DNA of 64,000 nt from CBDCYS01 sp965226245 (GCA_965226245.1 CBDDCL010000015.1:2728001-2792000), one strand, 5' to 3'. Counted from the first letter of the stretch, positions 55,427 to 64,000 are shown. Program-made: numbers and translations. Notes: generated by a model not told the origin, from the sequence alone.

Positions 55427-55784
55427 GTGGGACGACCGGGCTCGCCGGGAACCGCGCGCGCTCGACGGCAGCGTCCAGGAGAAAATCCTGCGCTACCTCC
55501 GTGAACGGATTGCCAGCAGCGAAGATCCTCGCCGGTTCGGCCGCTCTCTCACGGGCGACAAAGCTGGGCTCTGGCGTTACCGGGTCGGCGCCTATCGGCT
55601 AATCAGCGACATCAATGACGGCGACGATGTTGTTCTCGTGCTTCGCGTCGTGCACCGCGGGAGAGTCTACAGGCAGGGGGATTCGTCAGGCAGCCGGGTT
55701 CTGTGTCTGCGCAACCATGACGCGGCGCTGGAAATCGGCCAGCATCGATTCGTCAAGCCGCACGTGGGTGGGGCGTTTGACTAG
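55410..55784 (+). CDS. RelE-type toxin with C-terminal extension
   Basis: GTG start at 55410. The core (about 1-92) is a standard RelE: TWKVEWDDRARREPRALD, KILRYLRERIASSEDPRRFGRSL, GLWRYRVGAYRLISDI and VVLVLRVVHRGRVYR. Normal homologs end at VYR; here the stop is lost and the frame continues for ~30 residues into the 3' end of nuoB. The antitoxin is truncated, so a functional toxin should be harmful; loss of the native stop or other point changes may have inactivated it. Confidence 0.7.
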   Translation: MTWKVEWDDRARREPRALDGSVQEKILRYLRERIASSEDPRRFGRSLTGDKAGLWRYRVGAYRLISDINDGDDVVLVLRVVHRGRVYRQGDSSGSRVLCLRNHDAALEIGQHRFVKPHVGGAFD

Positions 55785-56252
55785 CGTCGTCATCTGGTCG
55801 ATCTTGTCTTGCAGTTTGAGCAGCGCGTAGAAAAGGTTCTCGGGCCGCGGCGGGCATCCCAGCACGTAGACATCGACCGGGACAATCATATCGACCCCTT
55901 GCAGCACGGCGTAGGTGTTGAAGGGGCCGCCGACACTCGAGCAGGCGCCCATCGAGATACACCATTTCGGCTCCGGCATCTGGTCCCAAATGCGCTTGAG
56001 GACCGGCGCCATCTTCAGCGTGACCGTCCCCGCCACAATCATCAGATCGGACTGCCGCGGGCTGGGCCGAAACACCTCGGCCCCAAAGCGCGCGATGTCA
56101 AAACGCGACGTCGATGAGGCGATCATCTCGATCGCGCAACAAGCCAGCCCAAAGGTCAGGGGCCAAATGGCCGACTTCCGCGCCCAGTTGAAAACGTAGT
56201 CCACCGAAGTCGTCAGGAAGTTGCGCTCGAACTGATTCTGCAGGTAGGGCAT
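55686..56252 (-). CDS. nuoB: NADH-quinone oxidoreductase subunit B
   Basis: 188-aa Fe-S subunit carrying cluster N2 of complex I. Conserved ligands are in the motifs GLACCAIEM (Cys-Cys pair), SMGACSSVGG and VLGCPPRPE. The length is normal with a short C-terminal tail. No other nuo genes are near; the 3' end overlaps the RelE extension. It could be the genomically displaced main copy or a second copy of a duplicated complex I. Confidence 0.93.
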   Translation of the reverse strand: MPYLQNQFERNFLTTSVDYVFNWARKSAIWPLTFGLACCAIEMIASSTSRFDIARFGAEVFRPSPRQSDLMIVAGTVTLKMAPVLKRIWDQMPEPKWCISMGACSSVGGPFNTYAVLQGVDMIVPVDVYVLGCPPRPENLFYALLKLQDKIDQMTTLVKRPTHVRLDESMLADFQRRVMVAQTQNPAA

Positions 56253-56419
56253 AAGTGTGCTCGAACCACTATTATAGCCACTGTTTGGAGCAGTGGTTAC
56301 CGGCTCCGTTAGTACCTGTTTTCGTTGCTGATTGTGGCAGAAAATTTCAGACGACCCGACAGAGGCGTGGACGGCAGTCCACGCTTAGCCCGATGAAAAC
56401 GGGCTGCGCCCCTGGGCGC

Positions 56420-56949
56420 CTACGGAAGACGATCTCCCTCAGCGGCCGAAGACGAGTCGTTGAGGTAGCCGTAAAAGTTGAGATCCTCCCCCAGCATTCG
56501 CTTCGTGGCCCACATGATTTGTCCTGTGTGCCCGCCAAAATGTTCGACGACATGGTAGACGGCGTTCAAGATCGTGAGGTTGTAGACCTGGATCTTCCGC
56601 TTGCCGAGCAGCTCATCTGGAGTCAGGTTGGCCAGAATTTCATTCGCTTCCTCGACAGTTTCACGAAGCCGTCTGGCGAGTTCCCCGCATGGACAGGTTC
56701 TCGCCACGAGAATTCCGCGTCACGGTCGCGATTGTCCGGAGCTCCGGCTACCCCGCTGATGATCCATTGCCGCACGTTGCCGCACAGGTGCAGGACCAGA
56801 TTGCCGACGGAGTTTTCAATTTCGTGCTCACGGGACCAAATCTGTTCCAGCGTCAGTTTTTCCAAACAATACTCAATGCGGAGCAGCCGCTGGTTCAACT
56901 CGTGCCGCGAGACGCGGATGAACTCGGCGGTGATGGCTTGGGTGGACAT
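56420..56949 (-). pseudogene. DinB-family (DUF664) protein with frameshift
   Basis: From ATG 56949 the first frame gives MSTQAITAEFIRVSRHELNQ ... LVLHLCGNVRQWI to REPVHAG, and a second frame continues GELARRLRETVEEANEILAN ... AVYHVVEHFGGHTGQI to 56420. The break is at a GGGG run (56683-56686): a fifth G restores the reading (HAG-GEL). Together they make a ~176-aa four-helix DinB fold with its metal-binding His residues (HLCGN, HVVEHFGGH). Either an assembly error in a homopolymer or a recent mutation. Confidence 0.75.
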
Positions 56950-57199
56950 GGGGAATGGGTTCGATGAGCGGAGCGGGTTTTTCCGGCGCCAAGCTGGCTC
57001 ACGATCCGGCTGGCGGCTGGTCGGTTGCTAGTGTAGTGTTCCACTCAGATCGCAACATATCGTGAGTCGCTTCCTTGCCTGCTCGCGGTGCAAGAAAGAC
57101 CGTGCGGTCCAGATGCTCACGGCGATGCGGACCATTTGAGCCGCGTTCACGCGGCTTGGTGTTCCTAGCCCGACTTTCGCAAAATCGGGCCTCCTTGGC
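56950..57199. other. intergenic with hairpin modules
   Basis: Contains AGCCGCGTTCACGCGGCTTGG (57131-57151), a 6-bp perfect stem, and GCCCGACTTTCGCAAAATCGGGC (57167-57189). Both belong to the modular family also seen at 1075-1250 and 5848-6030. A third module lies just before, at 56360-56430 (GTGGACGGCAGTCCAC and AGCCCGATGAAAACGGGCT). No coding region. Confidence 0.55.
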
Positions 57200-57539
57200 T
57201 CATGCGGCAGGCCTCACGCTTGGGCCGGACACATCCCGAGTCCTAGATGAAAGAAGTGTCGGCATCCAGCGCGCCAGCTCGAAGATCTTGACCGCCTGGC
57301 GTTGCTCGGCGCTCAAATCCGGCGCCAGCATCACCGTGGCACGGCGACCACGCTCCTGGCTGCGCACGCGCACCAAAGTGGCTTTCACCTCCGCCAGTGT
57401 CTTCATCATGCCCCGTGCCGACTTGCGTGTAGCGAGCGCCAAGCAAACCAGGCTGACCAGCGTCAGGCCGATCACGGTGGCGAACGTGTGCAAACGCAAC
57501 GAACTGTCGGCCCACCTAGGCGGCCATTTCCATTCTATT
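57200..57539 (-). pseudogene. transposase C-terminal fragment
   Basis: The fragment reads LRLHTFATVIGLTLVSLVCLALATRKSARGMMKTLAEVKATLVRV (in sections) and KIFELARWMPTLLSS, the usual C-terminal end of a transposase, most likely the IS1634/IS4-like group, where helical residues and the LxxTFA motif follow the final catalytic Glu. Its N-terminal 80 percent is missing. It is one of several relics between 54.5 and 61.6 kb. Confidence 0.5.
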
Positions 57540-57665
57540 TAATCGACCAGCAGGCTCGGGGAAGGATACAGACCTAAACGGCGGGCCGGGCCTCCAACAA
57601 CTAGCGGGGCAGGTCAACCAAGCTGGGGAAGGCCGTGTTGTCGGGAGCATTCGGCCTGCAACGGG

Positions 57666-57884
57666 TCACAGTTCGAACAGTACGTCCAGGGTCGGGTTCG
57701 GCTCGCCGTTCTTGATCATTGACGGGATGATATTGTCGCGGTACCACTGGAGTGCCTCCCCTCTGTCCAAACGCCCATTGGGAAGCACGGGCGAACCCAT
57801 CTGGAGCAATTGGGACACCCGCGCTTTGGAGATCCCGAGTTCACGGGCAAAAGCGGCTTTGGTGATAAGGTCGAGCTTTCGCAT
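57666..57884 (-). CDS. small HTH DNA-binding protein
   Basis: 72 aa, ATG at 57884 (an upstream frame to 57989 lacks a start with a ribosome-binding site). The helix-turn-helix is in LITKAAFARELGISKARVSQLLQMG; the C-terminal half (RLDRGEALQWYRDNIIPSM) resembles phage/plasmid small terminase or excisionase-like regulators. It lies within the mobile-element region and may belong to a lost element. Confidence 0.55.
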   Translation of the reverse strand: MRKLDLITKAAFARELGISKARVSQLLQMGSPVLPNGRLDRGEALQWYRDNIIPSMIKNGEPNPTLDVLFEL

Positions 57885-58174
57885 TCCGTCATTGTAGCAG
57901 ATGGTTAACCTAATGGTTAAGTCGAATCTGAACACAAAAATGTGATTCTGTCGGGGAGTACCCAAGGTCCCTCGCCACAAGAAGAACACCTACGCGTCGG
58001 AAACCTGCGTGACCGACGGCGTTCAGGTCTGGGCGCACGTCGGTGACCTCGGCACATACTGCCTCGACATGGCCGGGAAGCTGATCTGGTCGAAGGATTG
58101 GCCCGCCGTTGAAACCACTTACGGATACGGCACGGCCTCTTCGCCCGCGCTGCATCAAGGCAGGCTCTATATCA

Positions 58175-59973
58175 CCTGAATTATGCACTGCGGGGTGCAC
58201 CTGAGGAGGGCTGAGCTGCGAGGGACCATTGGGCGACCCCCGAAAACATGGGGTAATAAGGTAGGCTGGCAAAGATTTCAGCTTCGCCAGCCAACCCCAA
58301 GGAGGTCACCCAAATGGTTACCAAGCGAAAACAGCATAGCTCCAAAAACCCCGCCAAACAAGGCCGCGGCGCGACGGCTCCGCAGCCCAATAAAATCGGG
58401 GCTTCCACGCCCTATCACTTCCGCGGCAAGAATCTGACTCCCTACGGCGGCCTGCTGCCGGTCGCCACCCTGCTCGAAAAACTCGGCTTCCAAGAGCTGC
58501 TGGAACAAACCCTCAGCGTCAAACGAATCACCCGTGTGATGAGCCTCTACCAGTTTGTGCTGGCCCTCGTGCTGGGCCTCTATGTCGGCTTTGCGCGGCT
58601 CAACCAACTCCGCTTCATCGCGCGCGACCCCATCCTGACCGGCATCTTGCAAGTGACGCGGCTGCCGCCGCAATCCACGCTGTGGCGCTTTCTGGCCTCG
58701 CTGCATCTCAACGTGGCGCGGCAGATCCTGTCGATGCAGCGCCAACTGCGCGAACGAGCCTGGGCGGCGGCCAACGTGCGGTTGACCACGGTGACGCTGG
58801 ACACCGACACCACCGTGCACACCCTCTACGGCCAGCAGATGGGCGGGCGCAAGAGCTACAACCCCAAGAACAAGGGCAAGCGCAGCTACCAGCCGATACT
58901 GACCTTCCTGGCCGAGACGCGCGAATACCTGATGGGCGGGTTGCACAATGGCGACCGGCCCACGGGCAAAGAGATCGCGGCGCACCTCGAAAGTGCTTTC
59001 CAGGCTTTGCCGGCCAGTGTGAAGCGGATCTTGGCGCGGGCCGATTCCGGCTTTTATTGCTGGGAAGCGGTGGCAGCCTACGAACAAGCGCATTGTCAGT
59101 TCGTCATCGTGGCGCGCAAGACCAGGCGACTGGTCGAGCAGTTGCAGCAAGCGGAATGGAAGCCCTCGCCCCACAGCGACGCTGCGGCGGAGTGCGAATT
59201 CCTCTGCCAGCCGCAAGGCTGGGGCAGGGCCTGCCGCTTTGTCGCGCTGCGTTATGAAAAGGAGCCGGAAACCGAGGAGGTCGAGCAATATCAGTTGTTT
59301 GCAACCAGCGCTTACACCTACCGCGTGTTTGTGACCAACCTGGCCGAGCCGATCGCGGCGGTGGTGTGGTTTTACAATCAGCGGGCCGGGGCGGAAAACC
59401 TGATCAAGGAGGCCAACAACGATGCCGGGCTGGCGGCCCATCCTTCGCGCCGCTTTGACATGAACCGCAATCACTTTCAGTTGGTCATGCTGGCCTACAA
59501 CCTCAACTGCTGGCTGCTGCTGTTCCAGCGCGAAGCCGACGCCACCCCGGAGAAGCTGCGGCACACCACCCTGGCGACGGCGCGGCTGCGCTTTCTGTTC
59601 GTGGCGGCCAAGATCTGGCGGCACGCCGGCAGAACGGGCATCAGCTACAGCGATCAGTACCAGGAGCAGGGCCTGTTCGAGCGGCTGATGCGGCGGCTGC
59701 GGGCGATGGCGCCGCCGGGATCGAGCTGCGCGCCGGTGGTGGAGGGTGCGCTGCGTTGAGGGGCGCTGCGCATAGAATTTTATGCACGGGCCGCAAGCTA
59801 CTGGGAACATGCCGTTTGCGAGCCCGCTTTTGCCCGCCCGGAATTGGGAGGCGGCTCAAACCGGGAAGGAAACAGCAGAAAAGACGACTTGCTAAATCAC
59901 TGAGTTGACACGACTGCCGCTACCGCCACAACTCCATCGGCGATGGCTACGCCGAACCTGTGCATAATTCAGG
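58175..59973 (+). mobile_element. complete IS1380-family insertion sequence (1799 bp)
   Basis: Bounded by perfect 14-bp inverted repeats CCTGAATTATGCAC (58175-58188) and GTGCATAATTCAGG (59960-59973), with 5-bp target duplications TATCA at 58170-58174 and 59974-59978. It encodes one full-length transposase, and the right end contains a GCATAGAATTTTATGC palindrome. A 527-bp deletion derivative with identical ends is at 36692-37218. The intact transposase makes this the likely active parent. Confidence 0.95.
58314..59759 (+). CDS. IS1380-family DDE transposase
   Basis: 481-aa transposase from ATG 58314 with a near-perfect AAGGAGGTCACC leader. Catalytic positions appear in TLDTDTTVHTLYG (first Asp), ARADSGFYCW (second Asp) and QRAGAENLIKEANND (Glu), as in IS1380-type DDE enzymes. 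No frameshift or stop is visible. It catalyses cut-and-paste or related transposition between 14-bp inverted ends; its near-identical relic in the 527-bp element suggests recent activity. Confidence 0.93.
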   Translation: MVTKRKQHSSKNPAKQGRGATAPQPNKIGASTPYHFRGKNLTPYGGLLPVATLLEKLGFQELLEQTLSVKRITRVMSLYQFVLALVLGLYVGFARLNQLRFIARDPILTGILQVTRLPPQSTLWRFLASLHLNVARQILSMQRQLRERAWAAANVRLTTVTLDTDTTVHTLYGQQMGGRKSYNPKNKGKRSYQPILTFLAETREYLMGGLHNGDRPTGKEIAAHLESAFQALPASVKRILARADSGFYCWEAVAAYEQAHCQFVIVARKTRRLVEQLQQAEWKPSPHSDAAAECEFLCQPQGWGRACRFVALRYEKEPETEEVEQYQLFATSAYTYRVFVTNLAEPIAAVVWFYNQRAGAENLIKEANNDAGLAAHPSRRFDMNRNHFQLVMLAYNLNCWLLLFQREADATPEKLRHTTLATARLRFLFVAAKIWRHAGRTGISYSDQYQEQGLFERLMRRLRAMAPPGSSCAPVVEGALR

Positions 59974-60655
59974 TATCACCAACGACAATCAAGAGCAGTC
60001 TTACACGATTGCGCTGGACAAGAGCAACGGGAAAGAAATCTGGCGTACCCATCGTGAGGAGCCGACCACCTGGTCGACGCCGTTCGTCTGGGAGTCGGGG
60101 AACCGTACTGAGATCATCACGGCGGGCCGCGAGAAAGTCCGCTCCTACGACCTTGACGGCAGGCTGTTGTGGGAAATCAGCGGCATGTCCTCTCTGTCGA
60201 TCCCGACCCCGTTCGCAGTGGACGGCCTGCTCTACGTCACATCGGGCTTCGTGGGTAGCGAGGAACGCCCGATCTACGCCATCCGCCCGGGCGCGTCGGG
60301 CGACATCAGTCTCGCCGAAGGTGAAACCTCCAACGAATTCATCGCGTGGAGCGTGTCGCACGGCGGACCGTATCATCCGACGCCGCTGGTCTACCACGGG
60401 CGCTATTACACGCTGCATGACCGCGCCTTTATGACCTGCCATGGCGCCAAGACCGGCGAAGTGATATACGGCAAGCAACGTGTCTCCCGTGACGGCGCGA
60501 ATTTCACTGCTTCGCCGTGGGCCTATAACGGAAAGCTGTTCTGTCTGGATGAGGGCGGCACCACTTTTGTGGTCGAGGCGGGCCCCGACTTCAAGGTATT
60601 GGGCGAGAATCGCCTCGAAGAAATGTGCATGGCGACGTCGGCCATTGCCGCCGTC

Positions 60656-61556
60656 GGGCAATTCCAGATCCAGCAGCTGCACCGTCGTCAGCGCCCCCAG
60701 CGCCTCCTCGGCGGACAAGTCCATGCCCGCTTGTTGCAGTTTCCGCTGGACCGCGTGCTTGAGTAACAGCGCCAGCGCCGCCACGAAAATGTGCGCCTCC
60801 AGGCGCCGCGGCGTCTGATGATAGATCGGCCGCATCTCAATCACATCTTTGAGATCGCGCAAAGCCCGCTCGACTGCCATCAACTCCTGGTAGCGGCTGA
60901 CCGCCTCCACGGGCGTCAGGTTTTGCTCCTCGCTCTGGATCAAATACTTGCCCTGCAGCGCTTGCTCGCGCGGCAGCTTCTGCGGATCTTCGAAATAGCG
61001 GAAGCGCCCCGCTTCGTATGCCCGCCCAAAGTAGCGCTGCCCTTCGCACTCGCGGACGGCGGCTGCGGCGGCGCTCTTCGTCGCCGCGCCAGGCCGGCAG
61101 CCAGCGCGCCAGCCCGGTCGCAGACGAATTCTTGCTGCAGCCAGCGCGCCAGCCCGTGCTCACTGCTGGGCTCGGCGAGCCGCTTAGCCACCAGCACGAG
61201 CACGCGGTCGGCCAGCCGCGCCTGGCCCCGCGGCGGGCGGCCTTCGAGCTGGTCCAGGATGGTTTCCAACCCCAGCTGCCGCCACAGCTGGCGCAGGGCC
61301 AGCAGGCGCCCCCAGGGCGGCGCTTGTTGGGCGGCCAAGGTGTCGGAGGCGACATAGCGGCGCTGCGGGTCGAGCAGCCGCAGCAGGGCGTCGAGCTGGG
61401 CGGTCAGCCGGTCTTTGCGTCCCAGGCTGACGATGACCTTCTGGCGGGTGCAGCCCTGCTGGTCGCGGCAGGACTCGGCGAGTTGGATGTACTCGTCGAG
61501 TTTGCCCGAGGGGCGGCGGAGGGAGGTGAGGCGGGGGGACAGGGGTTATGGAGTGA
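60656..61556 (-). pseudogene. decayed IS1634-type transposase
   Basis: Minus-strand frames include LDEYIQLAESCRDQQGCTRQKVIVSLGRKDRL (N-terminal motif typical of IS1634), DTLAAQQAPPWGRLLALRQLWRQLGLETILDQL, then after a shift GAGTYxxRYFEDPQKLPREQALQGKYLIQSEE and SRYQELMAVERALRDLKDVIEMRPIYHQ, and last LEAHIFVAALALLLKHAV ... LTTVQLLDLELPDG. Large internal parts and the catalytic core are missing and the frame changes at least once (~60940). It truncates the PQQ gene at its other end. Confidence 0.75.
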
Positions 61557-61864
61557 CAACACGATTATAGCGCAAATACAAGCATCAATCTAGCGAATTA
61601 TGAAATAAAATCGAACTATCCGTGACAACACAACATGGGGATTTCCCGCCCCCGCCCTAAGGAATTCAATAACTTAGCTCCCCACTGCCTCCGAAATGTG
61701 GCGAACATGGGCTAGTGCAGTCCCTGTTTTTTTCACACCCCGTGGGGGATTCGTGCCAAGTCCGTCACGAGTCATTGAGAAAGACCCCTGCTCTACAGGA
61801 GATTCCGTATGAAGATTGTCAGTCTCGCGCTCGCACTCCGCCGAATAGCGGGCGCCGATTGCGC
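61557..61864. other. intergenic, no gene found
   Basis: AT-richer 300-bp stretch between the IS relic and the amidohydrolase stop. It contains ATTATGAAATAAAAT (61595-61609) and no ORF with coding character. Confidence 0.4.
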
Positions 61865-63175
61865 TTACTCTACTTTGTTGCCGCCCAAGTACACTGCGTG
61901 AATCGTCCGGCTGTTGCGAATGTTCTCCAAGGGATCCTTGTTGAGTACGACGAGATCGGCGGCCTTGCCCTTCTCGAGCGTGCCGAATTCCTTGCCGACC
62001 CCAAGCGCCTCGGCGGCGTTTTTCGAGAAGGACTGAATAATCTGCATCGGAGTCAGGCCCGCCATCGACATCAGCTCCATCTCGGCGTGTTCGAAGTAGC
62101 CGATGAAGCGTCCGGGAGGGCCGGTGTCGGTGCCGAAGCCTATCCGCACACCGGCGTCGGAGAGCTTCTTTAAGTTGGTCATGGCCATGCTCAAGTCTCT
62201 TTTGTAGGTCTCGCGTTGCGGGTCTTTCTTCTGGGCTTCGCTGAGTTGAGTTCGCACTTCGTGGATGACTTCGGGCGTCGTGCCTTGCGTGAAGAAGGGA
62301 TCGTTGAGCCACACCGGCCGGTCGGCGTAAACGAAAGTCGACTGTTCGCGGGTTAGCGTCGCCACGGCGGTGACGTTATTCATCTTGAGCAGGGAGATCA
62401 TTTCATCATCGACCAAATGGTCACGGATACTGTGCGCCATTACGTCGAGTCCCGCCTTGACGAGTCCCTTCGCGTCTTCCAGCTCGTACAAGTGAGCGAA
62501 AGTCTTGAGACCCCGCTTGTGAGCCTGGCTGATGATGGCGCCATAGAGCGCCGGCGAAAGTTTGTCGAACGTGTCGTGGTGATCGTCGACCCACATTTTG
62601 ATAACGTCGGCCTTGCGTTTGGCCAGCCGGTTGACCCAGGCCTTGGCCTGCGCCGGGGTGGCTACCTCTTGCGCGACGCCCTTCACTCCGGGCGCGTGCG
62701 TGGGGTAACCGCCCAACGTTGTAAAGCCCTGCAAGGCGGTAAAAACCCGCGCGCCGTCCAGCCTTCCCCGGCGTTGCTCATCGCGGATCTTGACGATCAG
62801 GTCGTCGTCGGTGCCCATGCTGGTCGTCGTGGTCACGCCGTAGCTGGCGTAGAGCCTTAATTGGGCCTCGGCGTTTTCGCGCGTGTAGTTTTTCATGTCC
62901 TGCGAAAGGCCCTTGACCATTCCCACGTGGCCGTGTAAGTTGATGATGCCCGGCATGATCGTCTTGCCGCTCAAATCAACGACTTGGGCGGATTCGGGCG
63001 CTTTGACGCTTGACGACGGGCCAATATCCCGGATTTTGCCATTGGCGATTACGATTGTGGCATCGGGAATCGGAGCGCCGCCGGTGCCGTCAATGACGGT
63101 TGCATGTTGAAGGACGGTGACCTGCGCTGAAAGGGTGAGGGCGGCTGACAAGAAGGCAATTTGGAATTTGCGCAT
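61865..63175 (-). CDS. secreted amidohydrolase (imidazolonepropionase/prolidase-like)
   Basis: 436 aa from ATG 63175 (GAGGTG upstream) with a signal peptide (IAFLSAALTLSA). Metal-ligand motifs: PGIINLHGHVGM (HxH), KMWVDDHHDT (Lys and second His region), THAH-like FAHLYELEDA and VMAHSIRD (His), and FGTDTGPPG (Asp). The C-terminal GTLEKGKAADLVVLNKDPLENI is a standard amidohydrolase ending. Such exported enzymes are frequent in Acidobacteria; the substrate (dipeptide, cyclic amide or organophosphate) is not determinable. Confidence 0.85.
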   Translation of the reverse strand: MRKFQIAFLSAALTLSAQVTVLQHATVIDGTGGAPIPDATIVIANGKIRDIGPSSSVKAPESAQVVDLSGKTIMPGIINLHGHVGMVKGLSQDMKNYTRENAEAQLRLYASYGVTTTTSMGTDDDLIVKIRDEQRRGRLDGARVFTALQGFTTLGGYPTHAPGVKGVAQEVATPAQAKAWVNRLAKRKADVIKMWVDDHHDTFDKLSPALYGAIISQAHKRGLKTFAHLYELEDAKGLVKAGLDVMAHSIRDHLVDDEMISLLKMNNVTAVATLTREQSTFVYADRPVWLNDPFFTQGTTPEVIHEVRTQLSEAQKKDPQRETYKRDLSMAMTNLKKLSDAGVRIGFGTDTGPPGRFIGYFEHAEMELMSMAGLTPMQIIQSFSKNAAEALGVGKEFGTLEKGKAADLVVLNKDPLENIRNSRTIHAVYLGGNKVE

Positions 63176-63273
63176 GAAACACCTCGCTGGGACATTAGTC
63201 CCGAGAACATTCAAAGTAGCACAGCCGCCACTCAGGACATCGCCGCGATCCTGGACTGGTACCGCACTCAGAG

Positions 63274-63752
63274 CTAGCTGGCTGAAGGGGCAGTAGCCCG
63301 TCTCACCGCGAAGTGCCAGATCCACCAGATGAGGATGAGCTGCAGTGGCACGCGGATCCACAGATAAACGGGACCCCAAAGGTGGCCACCCATCCCCACC
63401 CGGTTCACCGCCGCGTAAACATTAACAGGCAACAAGAGCAGCAACATCGCGGCGAGTCCCCACCCTACCAGCCGTCGAAACCGGGGGATCACAAGCGCGA
63501 CCGTGGCGGCAAGCTCGACAACACCGGTGATGTAGACAAGCGCAACTGCCGCTGGAATCCAGGGCGGCAGCATCTCGGCCAGGGGCTCGGTCCGGAGGAA
63601 GTGCCCGATGCCTGTAAAACAGAAGACCAGTGACACCCCCAGACAGCCCGTGTTGAAGCGGTGAAATACGGGCGCCCGCTCAGCCGTCCGAGCGCCGTGA
63701 AGATAGCGTAGGGCCCAACGAGCAGAGCCAGCATGATGGCGGGCGTTGTCAC
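63274..63752 (-). pseudogene. DoxX-like membrane protein with frameshift
   Basis: Frame 1 from GTG 63752 reads VTTPAIMLALLVGPYAIFTALGRLSG; frame 2 continues ERAPVFHRFNTGCLGVSLVFCFTGIGHF ... WHFAVRR to 63274. The fold (four transmembrane helices; MLPPWIPAAVALVYITG, GMGGHLWGPVYL) is a DoxX-like membrane protein of about 160 aa. The 479-bp span is one base short of a multiple of three, so a single-base deletion near 63675-63690 separates the frames. Confidence 0.65.
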
Positions 63753-63824
63753 GGTCCAATGAAGCCGATGGGTCGAGATCGACCACCAGCCCCGCCATTG
63801 TATCGCTCTTGCAAGAGGAGGAAG

Positions 63825-63895
63825 CCCGCTGAAACGGGCTGTGCCGGGTTGCGAGGCGCCGGCCACCGGCCGTAAAACGGCCGGCCTAGGAGTCT
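63825..63895. repeat. modular hairpin repeats at window end
   Basis: AGCCCGCTGAAACGGGCT and CGGCCGTAAAACGGCCG are two stems joined by a spacer, with the connector GGCCTAGGAG. They match the hairpin modules seen at 5848-6030 and 1075-1250. The last ~100 bases (63900-64000) hold no gene I can support. Confidence 0.55.
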
Positions 63896-64000
63896 GTCCG
63901 AGTATCAGCTTGACATTAGTTCAGGTGGGGCGGAAAATTCGGGTGCTGAGGTCAGCGAAGAGTCGACGCGGCAGGCTCGAAAGTCGCGGGGCAGCAAAAG

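Larger units (their letters stand above)
57946..60655 (+). pseudogene. PQQ-type beta-propeller protein gene, broken by two elements
   Basis: Segment 1 (57946-58174) encodes ...SETCVTDGVQVWAHVGDLGTYCL ... LHQGRLYIT; segment 2 (from 59974) continues NDNQEQSYTIALDKSNGKEI ... CMATSAIA. The repeated blade motifs (GKEIWR, GKLIWS, GRLLWE) identify a BamB/PQQ-binding-like propeller. Removing the IS1380 copy and one TATCA restores the in-frame codons TAT-ATC-ACC-AAC. Segment 1 begins abruptly after a TGA at 57943, so the 5' part is lost, and segment 2 is cut near 60655 by an IS1634-like fragment. Confidence 0.8.

Noticed and set aside
58278..59810. 510-codon minus-strand ORF across the IS1380 transposase
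   Set aside because: Antisense shadow of a well-defined transposase; composition is Arg/His/Gln-rich with no motifs.
59969..60943. 324-codon minus-strand ORF
   Set aside because: A composite: the first ~100 codons are real transposase sequence, the rest is antisense to the PQQ gene. Reported as parts of two pseudogenes.

Overview
The window looks like a chromosomal piece of a GC-rich, Gram-negative acidobacterium of the Solibacter/Bryobacterales type. Supporting signs are an LptD outer-membrane LPS transporter, three proteins ending in the Solibacter-type C-terminal domain usually annotated TIGR03437, two loci of DUF1501 plus DUF1549/DUF1553 cytochrome proteins, a flagellin, and many small palindromic repeats between genes. 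The lineage is inferred from gene content only.

Layout. 0-5 kb: end of an exported protein, a methyltransferase-like membrane protein coupled to lptD, and a complete selenocysteine tRNA (selC). 5-7.5 kb: a gene-poor, repeat-rich, lower-GC stretch with a 51-aa small protein, a tRNA-3'-end-like relic and a HigBA-type toxin-antitoxin pair. 7.5-16.6 kb: housekeeping and metabolic genes (enolase-superfamily enzyme, ClpC, LolD-like ATPase, shikimate kinase, SDR, Lon-N-domain protein, carbamoyltransferase + SxtJ-like pair). 16.7-22.3 kb: a large flagellin with a sigma-28 promoter and a strong terminator, a polytopic membrane protein, and an orphan glycine-betaine-type binding lipoprotein. 22.6-30.5 kb: a four-gene minus-strand operon (DUF1501, Big2-DUF1549-DUF1553 protein, cytochrome c-WD40 protein, PPC-domain protein). 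30.8-41 kb: SYLF protein, an RHS C-terminal fragment beside a YD-repeat/TIGR03437 protein, acyl-CoA dehydrogenase, DoxX, PAP2, and a giant Ig-repeat protein cut near its C-terminus by a 527-bp IS derivative. 41.3-48.7 kb: cysteine desulfurase, rsmE (frameshifted), ruvAB, a deoxynucleoside kinase, and a di-heme peroxidase fused to TIGR03437. 48.8-54.3 kb: a twin VOC protein, a broken XRE antitoxin and a second DUF1501/DUF1549-1553 pair. 54.3-61.6 kb: a mobile-element graveyard with IS630, IS1380 and IS1634-type sequences, a decayed RelBE module, an isolated nuoB, a frameshifted dinB and a PQQ-type beta-propeller gene broken by two elements. 61.8-64 kb: amidohydrolase and a frameshifted DoxX-like gene.

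The best-supported new observations are two related IS1380-family insertions. One is a full 1799-bp copy (58175-59973). The other is a 527-bp internal-deletion copy (36692-37218). Both have the same 14-bp inverted ends and exact 5-bp target duplications (TATCA and TGGCA), and removing either one restores the reading frame of the interrupted gene. Other notable points are selC, at least five families of dispersed palindromic or small repeats, and four genes that each carry a single apparent frameshift.
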